A DNA stretch of 64,000 nucleotides from Inquilinus ginsengisoli_B (GTDB lineage: Bacteria; Pseudomonadota; Alphaproteobacteria; DSM-16000; Inquilinaceae), in contig NZ_JBNDJK010000001.1 in the NCBI RefSeq assembly GCF_050434925.1, positions 6,882,001-6,946,000 of the forward strand, given 5' to 3'. Under the pieces are notes generated by a model that worked only from the letters and a program-made list of their open reading frames with translations, made no database searches and had not been told where the DNA came from. Positions 9,133 to 18,176 of this stretch are shown piece by piece. Position 1 is the first letter of the stretch. Each line of letters opens with the position of its first letter. The position numbers and the translations under genes were made by a program.

Positions 9133-9293
9133 TCCCCCCTCCCCTTGCGGGAGGGGGCTAGGGGGAGGGGTTTGGCGCCGATGGAATGGATGTTGGGCGT
9201 CACCACTGGCCTCGTGGAGATCCCGACTGATTCCTGGCCGGCTCCCATCATCGACACCCCCTCCCCCTACCCCCTCCCGCGGGGGGAGGGGGA
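9133..9293. repeat. Inverted pair of C-rich/G-rich palindromic repeats in a 304-bp spacer
   Basis: Two copies of a 38-bp hairpin unit (core CCCCTTGCGGGAGGGGGCTA) lie at 9133-9170 and, inverted, at 9256-9293. They are separated by about 85 bp in which I see no gene. The same inverted-pair arrangement recurs at 40607-40772, and a single unit is at 28153-28181. The spacer splits the binding-protein gene from the permease genes of one operon, where a hairpin could lower permease expression relative to the binding protein. Confidence 0.8.
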
Positions 9294-9392
9294 GTGTGGA
9301 AAGCGTGGGTCGGTCCATGTGATCGGAGGTCCCGCAAGCGGGAGGGGAAGCGCCTTTCCGCCACACGGCATCCATTTGCAGTCCGGACCAGC

Positions 9393-10517
9393 ATGAGCGA
9401 AGCGGAGATCGGCGCCCTTGGCGGCGACCACAGCATCAAGCCCGTCTCATCCCACATCCCGGCCGGCCGCCGGACCGCGGGGCGCTGGCTGATCGGGTTG
9501 GCCAGCCTCGGCTTGGCGGCGATGCTGCTGCTGCAGGTGCTGGATTCGGCCGAAATCGTCGCCATCGGCTTCGAAACCTGGCGGCCCCTGCTCTACACCT
9601 ATCTGGCCTGGGCGGTGGCGCTCGGCGCCGGGCAGGTGATGATCCGGGGCGAGGCCGGGCACCGGGCGCTGTTCCTGCTGCCGGCGGTGCTGTTCACCGT
9701 GTCGATGGTGATCTTCCCGACCGTCTTCGGGCTCTACATCGCCTTCACCGACTGGAACCTCAGTTCCTTCGCCGGCCGGCAGCTCAACGGCCTCGACAAC
9801 CTGCGCACCCTCTGGGCCGATCCGTACTACTGGAACGCGCTCGGCAACATGGTCTGGTACGTACTGGCGGTGCTGGTGCAATACGCCATCGCCTTCTGCC
9901 TGGCCCTGCTGCTGAACGCCGAGATCCGCGCCCGCAAATTCTTCCGCGTCGCCTTCCTGATGCCGTTCATGCTGAGCCCCGTCGCGGTCAGCTGGATGAT
10001 CGGCAAGTCGATCATGGAATACCGCTTCGGCCCGGCGGCGTCGCTGGCCCGGTTCCTGGGCTGGGAGAACCCGGCCTTCTTCGCCTCGCCCTGGATGGCG
10101 CGGATCAGCATCATGGCGATGGATGGCTGGGTCTCGATCCCCTTCATCATGATCCTGCTGCTGGCCGGGCTGCAGGCCATACCGAACGACATCCTGGAGG
10201 CGGCACGGATCGACGGCGCCAAGGCCTGGCAGTCGTTCTGGAAGATCACCTTCCCGCTGATGCTGCCGGTCAGCGTCACCGCGGTCATCCTCAGGATCAT
10301 CTTCGAGCTCAAGCTGGCCGACATCGTCATCAACGTCACGTCGGGCGGGCCCGGCGGCGCGACCGACACGGTGTCGAGCTTCATCTATCGCGAGTACCGC
10401 GACCGATCCAATGTCGGCTACGGCACCATGCTGGCGCAGGTTTATTTCATCATGATCATCGTCTTCGTGACCGGCCTGTTGAGCCTGGTCAGCCGCTGGA
10501 TGCGGCGGCTGACATGA
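9393..10517 (+). CDS. Sugar ABC transporter permease (MalF-like)
   Basis: This inner-membrane permease has 374 residues, longer than the usual 300, because two extra hydrophobic segments (about residues 30-85) precede the standard six-helix core. The cytoplasmic EAA loop is visible as EAARIDGAKAWQSFWKITFP. The ATG at 9393 was chosen because the protein from that point begins with a short polar tail; the frame is open 33 codons further upstream through the repeat. The ribosome site is weak. It pairs with the following permease gene through an ATGA overlap. Confidence 0.9.
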   Translation: MSEAEIGALGGDHSIKPVSSHIPAGRRTAGRWLIGLASLGLAAMLLLQVLDSAEIVAIGFETWRPLLYTYLAWAVALGAGQVMIRGEAGHRALFLLPAVLFTVSMVIFPTVFGLYIAFTDWNLSSFAGRQLNGLDNLRTLWADPYYWNALGNMVWYVLAVLVQYAIAFCLALLLNAEIRARKFFRVAFLMPFMLSPVAVSWMIGKSIMEYRFGPAASLARFLGWENPAFFASPWMARISIMAMDGWVSIPFIMILLLAGLQAIPNDILEAARIDGAKAWQSFWKITFPLMLPVSVTAVILRIIFELKLADIVINVTSGGPGGATDTVSSFIYREYRDRSNVGYGTMLAQVYFIMIIVFVTGLLSLVSRWMRRLT

Positions 10518-11407
10518 GCGGCGCGGCGACCTGGCGCGTGAAGCGCCTCTCCGGCCGCACGCTGCTCTACGCCGCGGCGCTGCTGTGGGCCTTCATCTCG
10601 TTGTTCCCGATCTACTGGACGGTGACGACCTCGTTCAAGACCGCGGTCGACGTCACCCAGGGCCACCTGATCCCCTTCATCGACTACCAGCCGGACTGGC
10701 GCGGCTGGCGCTCGCTGGGCCTGTCGCCGGACACCATCGGCGCGACCTCGACGGTGCGGGAGGAGTTCCTGCTGCGCTTCGAGAACAGCGTCGTCGCCTC
10801 GGTCGGCGCCTCGCTGCTGGCGGTCGTGATCGGTTCGCTCGCCGCCTACGGCCTCAGCCGCTTCCGTTACAAGTTCGGGCCGTGGCGGAACAAGGATATC
10901 TCGTTCTGGTTCCTGTCGCAGCTGATCCTGCCGCCGGTGGTTCTGGCGATGCCGTTCCTGGTCCTGTACAAGGAGCTGGCGCTGCTGGACACCCGGATCG
11001 GGCTGATCCTGGTCTATGCGCTGACGGTGCTGCCGATCGTGATCTGGATCATGCGCGACCAGTTCTCCACCATTCCGATCGAGCTGGAGGAGGCGGCGCG
11101 GGTCGACGGCGCCACGGTGTGGGAAACCTTCCTGCGCATCGTGCTGCCGCTGGCCCTGCCCGGCATGGTGGCGGCCTTCATCCTGTCGGTCGTGCTGTGC
11201 TGGAACGAGTATTTCTTCGCCGCCCTGCTGACCAGCAGCGACGCCAAGACCCTGCCGGTGATGGTGGCCAGCCAGACCGGGTCGCAGGGCATCAACTGGT
11301 GGTCGATGGCGGCGCTGTCGACCGCGGCGATCGCGCCGCTCGCCGCCATCGGCATCTTCCTCGAGCGCTACATCATCCGCGGCCTGACCGCCGGCGCAGT
11401 GAAATAG
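10514..11407 (+). CDS. Sugar ABC transporter permease (MalG-like)
   Basis: This 297-residue second permease of the CUT1 importer starts within the stop codon of the preceding gene (ATGA). Six transmembrane helices and the EAA motif EEAARVDGATVWETFLRIVLP (slightly shortened versions are typical of MalG) are visible. No ATP-binding protein gene follows: the next gene is on the opposite strand and belongs to another operon. The importer therefore needs a MalK/MsmX-type ATPase from elsewhere in the genome. Confidence 0.92.
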   Translation: MSGAATWRVKRLSGRTLLYAAALLWAFISLFPIYWTVTTSFKTAVDVTQGHLIPFIDYQPDWRGWRSLGLSPDTIGATSTVREEFLLRFENSVVASVGASLLAVVIGSLAAYGLSRFRYKFGPWRNKDISFWFLSQLILPPVVLAMPFLVLYKELALLDTRIGLILVYALTVLPIVIWIMRDQFSTIPIELEEAARVDGATVWETFLRIVLPLALPGMVAAFILSVVLCWNEYFFAALLTSSDAKTLPVMVASQTGSQGINWWSMAALSTAAIAPLAAIGIFLERYIIRGLTAGAVK

Positions 11408-11425
11408 GGGAGCTGTCCGCTCCCC
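11407..11425. terminator. Hairpin between convergent genes
   Basis: GGGGAGC and GCTCCCC form a 7-bp stem around TGTCC, starting at the last base of the permease gene. It sits in the 24-bp gap between two convergent operons and could serve both strands, although no T-run follows. Confidence 0.5.
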
Positions 11426-11431
11426 CTCCCC

Positions 11432-12199
11432 TCACCAGCAGACGAAGCCGCCGTCGACGATCAGGTCGACGCCGGTGCAGAAGGACGACGCGGCGCTGGC
11501 CAGGAACACGGCCGGGCCCACCAACTCGTCCACCGACGCCATCCGGCCCATCGGCGTGTCGCGCTCGAAGATCTTGCGCTGCTCCGCCACCTCGGGCCGC
11601 AGGTTCATCGGCGTCAGCGTGTAGCCGGGGCTGATCGCGTTCACCCGCAGGCCGCGGTCGGCCCATTCCATCGCCAGGCTCTTGGTCAGGTGGATCACCC
11701 CGGCCTTGGAGGTGTTGTAATGCGCCTGCAGCAGGCCGCGATTGACGATCGACCCCGACATCGAGGCGATGTTGACGATCGACCCGCGCTGCCGCGGCAG
11801 CATCACGCGGGCTTCGGCCTGGGCGGACAGAAAGACCCCGGTCAGGTTGACGTCGATCGTGCGCTGCCATTGCGCCTGCGGCAGGTCCTCCGCCGCCGTG
11901 GCGTTGGCGATGCCGGCGCAGTTCACCGCGACGGTCAGCGCGCCGAGCTGGGCCTCGACCGCGTCGACCGCCGCGGCCAGGTCGGCCGCCCGGGTCACGT
12001 CGCCGGTCAGCGTCAGCGCCCGCCGACCCAGCGCCCGGATGCGGCCGGCGGTGTCGGCGAGGCCGGCCTCAGATGCCGGCAGGTCGAAGCAGGCGACATC
12101 GGCGCCGGCCTCGGCCAGGCCGACCGCGATGCGCTGGCCGATGCCGCTGCCGGCGCCGGTGACGAAAGCGATCTGATCATCGAGCCGGAAGATCTGCAC
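11432..12199 (-). CDS. SDR-family polyol/sugar dehydrogenase
   Basis: This classical short-chain dehydrogenase (255 residues) binds NAD(P) through TGAGSGIG near residue 15 and has the active-site YNTSK motif with an upstream Ser (NIASMSGS). The C-terminus, VDGGFVCW, resembles the mannitol/arabinitol/sorbose reductase branch of the family, which favours a polyol-ketose reaction. It lies 19 bp after the ATPase gene and is the last gene of the seven-gene transketolase-kinase-importer operon. Inference: it oxidises an imported polyol to the ketose that the kinase phosphorylates. Confidence 0.85.
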   Translation of the reverse strand: MQIFRLDDQIAFVTGAGSGIGQRIAVGLAEAGADVACFDLPASEAGLADTAGRIRALGRRALTLTGDVTRAADLAAAVDAVEAQLGALTVAVNCAGIANATAAEDLPQAQWQRTIDVNLTGVFLSAQAEARVMLPRQRGSIVNIASMSGSIVNRGLLQAHYNTSKAGVIHLTKSLAMEWADRGLRVNAISPGYTLTPMNLRPEVAEQRKIFERDTPMGRMASVDELVGPAVFLASAASSFCTGVDLIVDGGFVCW

Positions 12200-12218
12200 G
12201 GTCGGATATTCCCTTGAG

Positions 12219-13736
12219 TCAGCGGGTTGCGAGTTCCATCACCGCGACGCGGCTGGCCTGGTCGCGATCGAGGATGCCCTGGTTGCGGCCGCGGGCCAGC
12301 ACCATGATCCGGTGCGACAGGCCCAGCACCTCGTCGAGGTCGGAGCTGACCACCACCACCGCCATGCCGGACGCGGCGAGGCCGGCGATCACGTCGTAGA
12401 TCGCGGCCCGGGCGCCGACATCGATGCCGCGGGTCGGCTCGTCCAGGATGAACACCTTGGGGTCGCGCGCGATCCATTTCGCGATCACGACCTTCTGCTG
12501 GTTGCCGCCGGATAGGTTGCCGGCCCGCTGGCCCGGCGTGCCCTTCACCCCCATCCGGGCGATCAGGTCGGCGGCGAAGCCGCGCACCCGGGTCGGGCTG
12601 ATCCAGCCGCCCGGGGCGATACGGTCGAAATTGGCATAGGCGATGTTGTCGGCGATGGAGTGGTCCAGCACCACGCCCTGCAGCTTGCGGTCCTCCGGCA
12701 CCAGCATGATTCCGGCGCGGATGGCGTCGGACGGGCCGCGCAGGTCGACCGGCTTTCCGTCCACGGTGACCCGGCCGGACGCCACGGGATCGGCGCCGAC
12801 CACGCCGCGCACCAGCTCGGTGCGCCCCGCGCCGACGATGCCGGCGATGCCGAACACCTCGCCCGCCCGCACGGTGAAGCTGATGTCGCGGAAGGCGCCG
12901 TCGGCCGCGGTGAGGCTCGAGACCTCCAGCCGCGCCTGCTGCTCTGGCACCGAGACGGACGGGAACATCCGGTCGACGCTGCGGCCGACCATCTGTTCGA
13001 CCAGCGCCTTGACCGGCACCTGCGCCGTCTCATGCGTCGCGACCAGGCGGCCGTCGCGCAGCACCGCGACCCGGTCGGCAATGCGGGCGATCTCGTCCAG
13101 CCGGTGGCTGATATAGATGAAGGAGACGCCGTCGCGCTTCAGCCGGTCGATCTGCTGGAACAGCCGCTCCGTCTCCTCGCCGCCCAGCGCCGCGGTCGGC
13201 TCGTCCAGGATCAGCAGGCGGGAGTTCAGGGTCAGGGCCTTGGCGATCTCGACCTGCTGCTGCGCCGCCACCCGCAGCTCGCGCACCAGCCTGGTCGGAG
13301 CGATGTCGAGGCCCAGGCGCTGCAGCTGCTCGCCGGCGCGGCGGTTCATCTCCGCCCGGTCGATCCGGCCGCCCTTGGTCGGCAGCCGGCCGACGAACAC
13401 GTTCTCCGCGATCGTGAGGTCCGGCAGCAGCTTCATCTCCTGGTGGATCAGGCCGATGCCGGCGGCGATCGCCTCCCCGGGCCGCGTCGGAGCATAGGGT
13501 TCGCCCTGCCAGGTCATGTGGCCCGTGCTGGGCGGCACCAGGCCGGAGACGACCGAGGACAGGGTGGACTTGCCGGCGCCGTTCTCGCCCAGCAGGGCCA
13601 GCACCTCGCCCGGACGGATGTCGAGGTCGACGCCCTCCAGCACGGTGATGCCGCCATAGGCCTTGCCGATGCCGCGGATGGAGAGCCCCTGGGGGCTCTC
13701 CGCCACGGCGGCGCGCACGGTCGCCGGGACCGCCAT
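12219..13736 (-). CDS. Sugar ABC transporter ATP-binding protein (RbsA-like, two NBDs)
   Basis: This 505-residue protein carries two fused ATP-binding domains, as in ribose/xylose (CUT2) importers. NBD1 has Walker A GENGAGKST and Walker B LLILDEPTAAL. NBD2 has the usual degenerate Walker A (GIVGAGRTE), a strong LSGGNQQKV signature and FILDEPTRGIDVG. The frame is open far upstream into the binding-protein gene, but the ATG at 13736 overlaps that gene's stop codon by one base and gives the normal family length. It energises the RbsB/RbsC-like proteins encoded next to it. Confidence 0.94.
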   Translation of the reverse strand: MAVPATVRAAVAESPQGLSIRGIGKAYGGITVLEGVDLDIRPGEVLALLGENGAGKSTLSSVVSGLVPPSTGHMTWQGEPYAPTRPGEAIAAGIGLIHQEMKLLPDLTIAENVFVGRLPTKGGRIDRAEMNRRAGEQLQRLGLDIAPTRLVRELRVAAQQQVEIAKALTLNSRLLILDEPTAALGGEETERLFQQIDRLKRDGVSFIYISHRLDEIARIADRVAVLRDGRLVATHETAQVPVKALVEQMVGRSVDRMFPSVSVPEQQARLEVSSLTAADGAFRDISFTVRAGEVFGIAGIVGAGRTELVRGVVGADPVASGRVTVDGKPVDLRGPSDAIRAGIMLVPEDRKLQGVVLDHSIADNIAYANFDRIAPGGWISPTRVRGFAADLIARMGVKGTPGQRAGNLSGGNQQKVVIAKWIARDPKVFILDEPTRGIDVGARAAIYDVIAGLAASGMAVVVVSSDLDEVLGLSHRIMVLARGRNQGILDRDQASRVAVMELATR

Positions 13737-14665
13737 CAGGGGTGCTTCTCGATGAAGCCGGCGACGTTGTCCTTGGTCGTCAGCGTCGCCGCCTGCAGTT
13801 GTTCGGCCGGCACGGTCTTGCCGTCGGCCAGCTCCAGCGCCGACTGCAGCGCCAGCCGGCCCATCTGCTGGGTGGTCTGGGTCATGGTCGCGTCCAGCGT
13901 GCCGGACTGCACGGCCTTCAGCCCGGCGACGTCGCCGTCGAAGCCGAAGATCCAGGTCTTGTGGTCGAGATTGGCCACCTTGACTGCCTGGGCCGCACCC
14001 AGCGCCAGCGCGTCGGCCCGGCCGAAGAACACCGAGATGGTCGGGTCGCGCTGCAGCATGTCCTGGGCGATGTTGAAGCCTTCGTCCTGCATCCAGGCGG
14101 TGCTGGCCTGCTTGGCGCTGACCGTCAGGCCCGGGCATTTCGCCAGCGCCTCGGTGAAGCCCTTGTCGCGATCCTGCTCCGGCGTGGTGCCGATCTGGCC
14201 CTGGATGACGGCGACGTTGCCCTTGCCGCCGGTGACCTTGCAGACGTACTCGCCGAGAGTACGGGCCGCGGCGACGCTGTCGGTGGCGATGAAGGTGTCG
14301 CCCGGCGCGTCGGCCGGGTTGCGGTCGACCGCGACCACCGGAATGCCGGCCGCCTTGGCCGCTTTGACCGGGACGCTGGCGGCGGTGGCGCCGGCCGGGA
14401 TGTAGATCAGCGCGTCGATCTGCTGGGTGATCAGGTCCTGGATCTGGCTGACCTGGGTGGCGGAATCGCCCTTGGCGTCGACGGTGACGACCTTGATGCC
14501 CTGCTCCTTGGCCGAGGCCTCGACCGACTGCTTGATCTGGTTGAAGAAGTCGGCCTGCAGGTTGGCGACGGCCAGGCCGATCACCTTGTCCTTGGCCCAG
14601 GCCGGGGAGCCGAGGGCGGTGCCGGCCAACAGCGCCAGCGCGGCGATGGCGATACGGGTCTTCAT
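13736..14665 (-). CDS. Sugar ABC transporter substrate-binding protein (RbsB-like)
   Basis: This 309-residue periplasmic binding protein has a Sec signal peptide (MKTRIAIAALALLAGTALG, cleavage near PAWA-KD). Its two-lobed RbsB/XylF-type fold begins at IGLAVANLQADFFNQI. An AGGAGAGG ribosome site precedes the ATG. The residue pattern VVAVDRNPAD and the FFGRADALALGA segment are typical of pentose or polyol binders in cluster B proteins. It is cotranscribed with the RbsC-like permease and RbsA-like ATPase. Confidence 0.93.
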   Translation of the reverse strand: MKTRIAIAALALLAGTALGSPAWAKDKVIGLAVANLQADFFNQIKQSVEASAKEQGIKVVTVDAKGDSATQVSQIQDLITQQIDALIYIPAGATAASVPVKAAKAAGIPVVAVDRNPADAPGDTFIATDSVAAARTLGEYVCKVTGGKGNVAVIQGQIGTTPEQDRDKGFTEALAKCPGLTVSAKQASTAWMQDEGFNIAQDMLQRDPTISVFFGRADALALGAAQAVKVANLDHKTWIFGFDGDVAGLKAVQSGTLDATMTQTTQQMGRLALQSALELADGKTVPAEQLQAATLTTKDNVAGFIEKHP

Positions 14666-14711
14666 GGGTCTTTCCTCTCCTGTTGCGACGGTCTTTCCGT
14701 CTTTGTCCCGA

Positions 14712-15686
14712 TCAGCGATTCCGCCGGCCGAGGGTGTCGAAGGTGACGGCGGCGGCGATCACGAGGCCGATCACCACCTGCTGCACGAAGGGCGAGACGC
14801 CGAGCAGGTTCAGCCCGTTGCGCAGCACGCCGATGATCAGGACGCCGACCACCGTGCCGCCGATGCTGCCGACGCCGCCGGACAGGCTGGCGCCGCCGAT
14901 CACGACCGCGGCGATGGTGTCGAGCTCGTAGCCGAGGCCGGCGCTGGGCTGGGAGGAGTCGAGGCGCGAGGCCAGCGCCATGCCGGCGACGCCGGCCAGC
15001 GCGCCGGCCGCGGCATAGACCGCGATCGTCACCCGGCCGACATGGATGCCGGCCAGGCGGGCGACCTCGCGGCTGCCGCCGATGGCGTAGAGGTTGCGGC
15101 CGCTGGGCCGGAAGGTCAGGTACAGCCAGCTGACCACGACCAGCACCAGGAACAGCGCCACGGTCAGCGACAGGAAGCCGAAGTTGCGCACGGTGGCCAG
15201 CGCGGTGAACCAGTCCGGATAGCCGACGATCTGGGTGCCGTCGGTCAGGATGTTGGCCAGGCCGCGCGCCACCGACATCATCGTCAGCGTGGCGATGAAG
15301 GCGGGCAGCCGCGCCATGGTGATCAGCAGACCGGAGGCCAGGCCGCAGACCGCGCCGGCGCCGATGCCGAGCAGGATGGCCAGCGCCATCGGCAGCTCCA
15401 TGTCGCGCGCCAGCCAGCCCATCACCATCATCGACAGCGCCAGGACCGAGCCGACCGACAGGTCGATGCCGCCGATCACGATCACCGCGGTCATGCCGAT
15501 GGCGAGGATGCCGAGCACGGTGACCTGGTCGAGCACGTTGAGGCCGTTGCGGATCGACAGGAAATGGTCGGAGGTGAAGGAGAAGATCACGCACAGCAGG
15601 ATCAGGCCGATCAGCGGGCCCTGGGCGCCGCTGGTCAGGCTGACCCTTGGCAGGATCGTCCTCGGTCGGTCGATGCGCGCTTCCAT
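14712..15686 (-). CDS. Sugar ABC transporter permease (RbsC-like)
   Basis: This 324-residue membrane protein of the CUT2 family forms the channel of the importer. Eight to ten hydrophobic segments are visible, with the family motif AVVIGGASLSGGVGS about three quarters along and the early GGIDLSVGS motif. An AGAGGA sequence lies upstream of its ATG. It sits between the kinase gene (19 bp upstream) and the binding-protein gene. Confidence 0.94.
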   Translation of the reverse strand: MEARIDRPRTILPRVSLTSGAQGPLIGLILLCVIFSFTSDHFLSIRNGLNVLDQVTVLGILAIGMTAVIVIGGIDLSVGSVLALSMMVMGWLARDMELPMALAILLGIGAGAVCGLASGLLITMARLPAFIATLTMMSVARGLANILTDGTQIVGYPDWFTALATVRNFGFLSLTVALFLVLVVVSWLYLTFRPSGRNLYAIGGSREVARLAGIHVGRVTIAVYAAAGALAGVAGMALASRLDSSQPSAGLGYELDTIAAVVIGGASLSGGVGSIGGTVVGVLIIGVLRNGLNLLGVSPFVQQVVIGLVIAAAVTFDTLGRRNR

Positions 15687-15705
15687 TCCCTACATCCTCT
15701 TCGTG

Positions 15706-17223
15706 TCACCAGGCGGGGCAGTTCAGCGCCCCGCCGTCTCCGGCGGCACCGCGCCCCCCGGCCGCCTCCGGCGGCAGGCCCGAGGCGCGTCCCACCGCCC
15801 GCCGCCAGCCGTCCCGTTCGGCCCGGCGCCGGTCCACCGGCATCGCCGGGGCGAAGCCGTGGCGGTCGCGCGGCAGCGCCGCCAGGCCGTCCCAGTCCCA
15901 GATTCCGGCGCCCAGCCCGGCCAGATGTGCCGCGCCGAGGGCCGACAGCTCGGCCGTGTCCGACCGCAGCACCTCGCAGCCGGCGAGGTCGGCCAGGGCC
16001 TGCATCAGCACCGGGTTGCGGGTCGGCCCGCCATCGACATGCAGCGCCCGCACCTGGCCGACGCTGCGGTCGATCGCCTCCACCACATCGGCGATCTGGT
16101 GCGGGATCGATTCCAGCGCTGCCCGGGCGACAGCGGCCCGGCCGGTGCCGAGGGTGAAGCCGGCCAGAAGGCCGACGGCGTTCAGGTCCCACCACGGCGC
16201 GCCGAGCCCGTTGAAGCCGGGCACCAGGTAGACGCCGTCGCTCGAAGCATCGGCCGCCAGATCTGCCAGCGCTTGCGTCGACAGGCCCAGCAGTTCCGCC
16301 ACCCAGCGCAGGGTCGACCCGGCCGAGCGGATATTGCCTTCCGCCGCCAGCGCCGGGCTGTCGACCGACCAGGCGATGGTCAGGCACAGCCCGGGGTCCA
16401 GCGCGTCGGCCCGGTCGATCAGCCCCATGACGGAGGAGCCGGTGCCCATCGTCGCCTTGATCTGGCCCGGGGCGAAGGCGCCATGGGCGAACAGCGCCGC
16501 ATGGGAATCGCCCAGCACCGCCGCCACCGGCACCCCGTCCGGCAGCGGGTCGAGGCCGCGGACGGCGGGGAACGGGCCGGTCGATGACGCCACCCGCGGC
16601 AGCGCCGCCTCCGGCACACCAAACAGGGCCATCAGGTCGGCATCCCAGGCGGCGCGGCGGACGTCCAGCAGTTGGGTGCGCGAGGCGTTGCCGGCCTCGG
16701 TCACCGCCTCGCCGCCGAAACGGCTGAGCAGCCAGGCATCGACCGTGCCGAGGCAGATCGTGCCGGCCTTCGCCCGGACACGGTCCGGGTCGAGCGTGTC
16801 GAGCAGCCACTTCGCCTTGGCCGCCGAGAACATCGGGTCGAGCGGCAGGCCGCTGCGCTCGCGCGCCAGACGCTCGGTGTCGGGCGAGCGCAGCGCCTCG
16901 CACAGCGCGCCGGTGCGCTGGTCCTGCCAGCTGATCAGCGGCGACAGCGCCGCGCCGGTGCGGCGGTCCCACATCAGCAGGGATTCGCGCTGGGTGCTGA
17001 AGCCGACCGCCGCGACCGAGCGCGGGTCTTGCCCCTGCAGGCAGGCGGCCACGGCGGCGCGCACGCTGTCCCAGATCGCCATCGGGTCCTGCTCGACCCA
17101 GCCCGGCTTCGGATGCGTCTCGCCCAACGGCGCGCCCCCCCGCGCCACCACCGCGCCCGCGGCATCGATCAGCAGCGCCTTGGTGGAGCTGGTGCCCTGG
17201 TCGATGGCGAGGACGTACGTCAT
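15706..17223 (-). CDS. FGGY-family kinase, glycerol kinase-like branch
   Basis: This 505-residue ATP-dependent sugar or polyol kinase has N-terminal AIDQGTSSTKALLID (residues 6-20), STQRES..MWDR (76-86) and SWQDQRTGALC. The catalytic Asp239 lies in LGDSHAALF, and FNGLGAPWWD and HVDGGPTRNPVL follow. These blocks line up with glycerol kinase rather than xylulokinase. Context argues against a housekeeping GlpK: the gene lies between a split transketolase (2 bp upstream) and a CUT2 sugar importer. A ketose or ketopentose kinase role is inferred. Confidence 0.88.
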   Translation of the reverse strand: MTYVLAIDQGTSSTKALLIDAAGAVVARGGAPLGETHPKPGWVEQDPMAIWDSVRAAVAACLQGQDPRSVAAVGFSTQRESLLMWDRRTGAALSPLISWQDQRTGALCEALRSPDTERLARERSGLPLDPMFSAAKAKWLLDTLDPDRVRAKAGTICLGTVDAWLLSRFGGEAVTEAGNASRTQLLDVRRAAWDADLMALFGVPEAALPRVASSTGPFPAVRGLDPLPDGVPVAAVLGDSHAALFAHGAFAPGQIKATMGTGSSVMGLIDRADALDPGLCLTIAWSVDSPALAAEGNIRSAGSTLRWVAELLGLSTQALADLAADASSDGVYLVPGFNGLGAPWWDLNAVGLLAGFTLGTGRAAVARAALESIPHQIADVVEAIDRSVGQVRALHVDGGPTRNPVLMQALADLAGCEVLRSDTAELSALGAAHLAGLGAGIWDWDGLAALPRDRHGFAPAMPVDRRRAERDGWRRAVGRASGLPPEAAGGRGAAGDGGALNCPAW

Positions 17224-17225
17224 GG

Positions 17226-18176
17226 TCAGCCCACCAGCTCACGGGCGGCGGCGGCGATGCCGACCGCGTTGAGCCCGAAATGATCCAGCAGGAAGGCGGC
17301 GCTGCCGGTCGGGGCGAAGCCGGTGACGCCAAGGATGCGCATCGGCACCGGCCGGCCCTGCACCACGATCTCGGCCACCGCGCCGCCGAGGCCGCCCTGC
17401 ACCACCGCCTCCTCGACGGTGACGATGCGGCCGGTCTCGGCTGCGGCGCGCAGCAGCGGCTCGGGGTCGAGCGGCTTGAGGGTGGCGACGTTCAGCACAC
17501 GGGCTTGAACCCCTTCGCCGGCCAGAAGCTCCGCCGCCTCCAGCGCCCGCGACACCATGGTGCCGGTCGCCACCAGCGTGACGTCGCCGCCGTCGCGCAG
17601 CTGCTGCGTCGCGCCGCCGTCGAAGCTGGACCCGGCCGGCGTCACCTCCGGCACCGGGAAGCGGCCGATGCGCAGGAACACCGGGCGGCCGGCATCCGCG
17701 GCCCAGCGCACTGCGGCGCGGGTCTGGGCCGGGTCGGCCGGCACCATCACGGTCAGGTCCGGGATCGCCCTAGTCCAGGCCAGGTCCTCGATCGAGTGAT
17801 GGGTCGGCCCCAGCTCGCCATAGGCCATGCCCGGGCTCATGCCGCACAGCACGATCGGGTGGTAGCTGTAGGCCGCGTCGGCCTTGATCTGCTCCAGCGC
17901 CCGGCCGGTCAGGAAGGGCGAGGCGGCGCAGACGAAGGGCACGAACCCGCCATTGGCCAGGCCGGCGGCGACCCCGACCATGGCCTGCTCGGCGATGCCG
18001 ACATTGACCAGCCGGTCGGGGAACTCGGCCGCGAAGCCGGTCAGGTTGCTGGAGCCGACGGAGTCGTTGCACACGGCGACGATCCGCCGGTCGGTCCGCG
18101 CCAGCTCGGTCAGGGTCTCGGCGAAGGCCTTGCGGCAGTCGAAGGTGCCGGCCTTGGCGACGACATCGGCGCTCAT
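17226..18176 (-). CDS. Transketolase, C-terminal subunit (split)
   Basis: This 316-residue protein carries the pyrimidine-binding and C-terminal domains of transketolase. Glu63 in VNVGIAEQAMVGVA is the residue that activates thiamine diphosphate. The C-terminal domain follows from about residue 190. The ATG at 18176 overlaps the stop of the N-terminal subunit gene (ATGA), so the two halves are co-translated. Split transketolases of this kind occur in dedicated catabolic operons for unusual sugars, for example the apulose 4-phosphate transketolases, as well as in some central pathways. Confidence 0.92.
   Translation of the reverse strand: MSADVVAKAGTFDCRKAFAETLTELARTDRRIVAVCNDSVGSSNLTGFAAEFPDRLVNVGIAEQAMVGVAAGLANGGFVPFVCAASPFLTGRALEQIKADAAYSYHPIVLCGMSPGMAYGELGPTHHSIEDLAWTRAIPDLTVMVPADPAQTRAAVRWAADAGRPVFLRIGRFPVPEVTPAGSSFDGGATQQLRDGGDVTLVATGTMVSRALEAAELLAGEGVQARVLNVATLKPLDPEPLLRAAAETGRIVTVEEAVVQGGLGGAVAEIVVQGRPVPMRILGVTGFAPTGSAAFLLDHFGLNAVGIAAAARELVG

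Noticed and set aside
9133..9293. CRISPR-like repeats
   Set aside because: The units are G/C-rich hairpins in inverted orientation, with two copies per locus and no direct repeats or cas genes.
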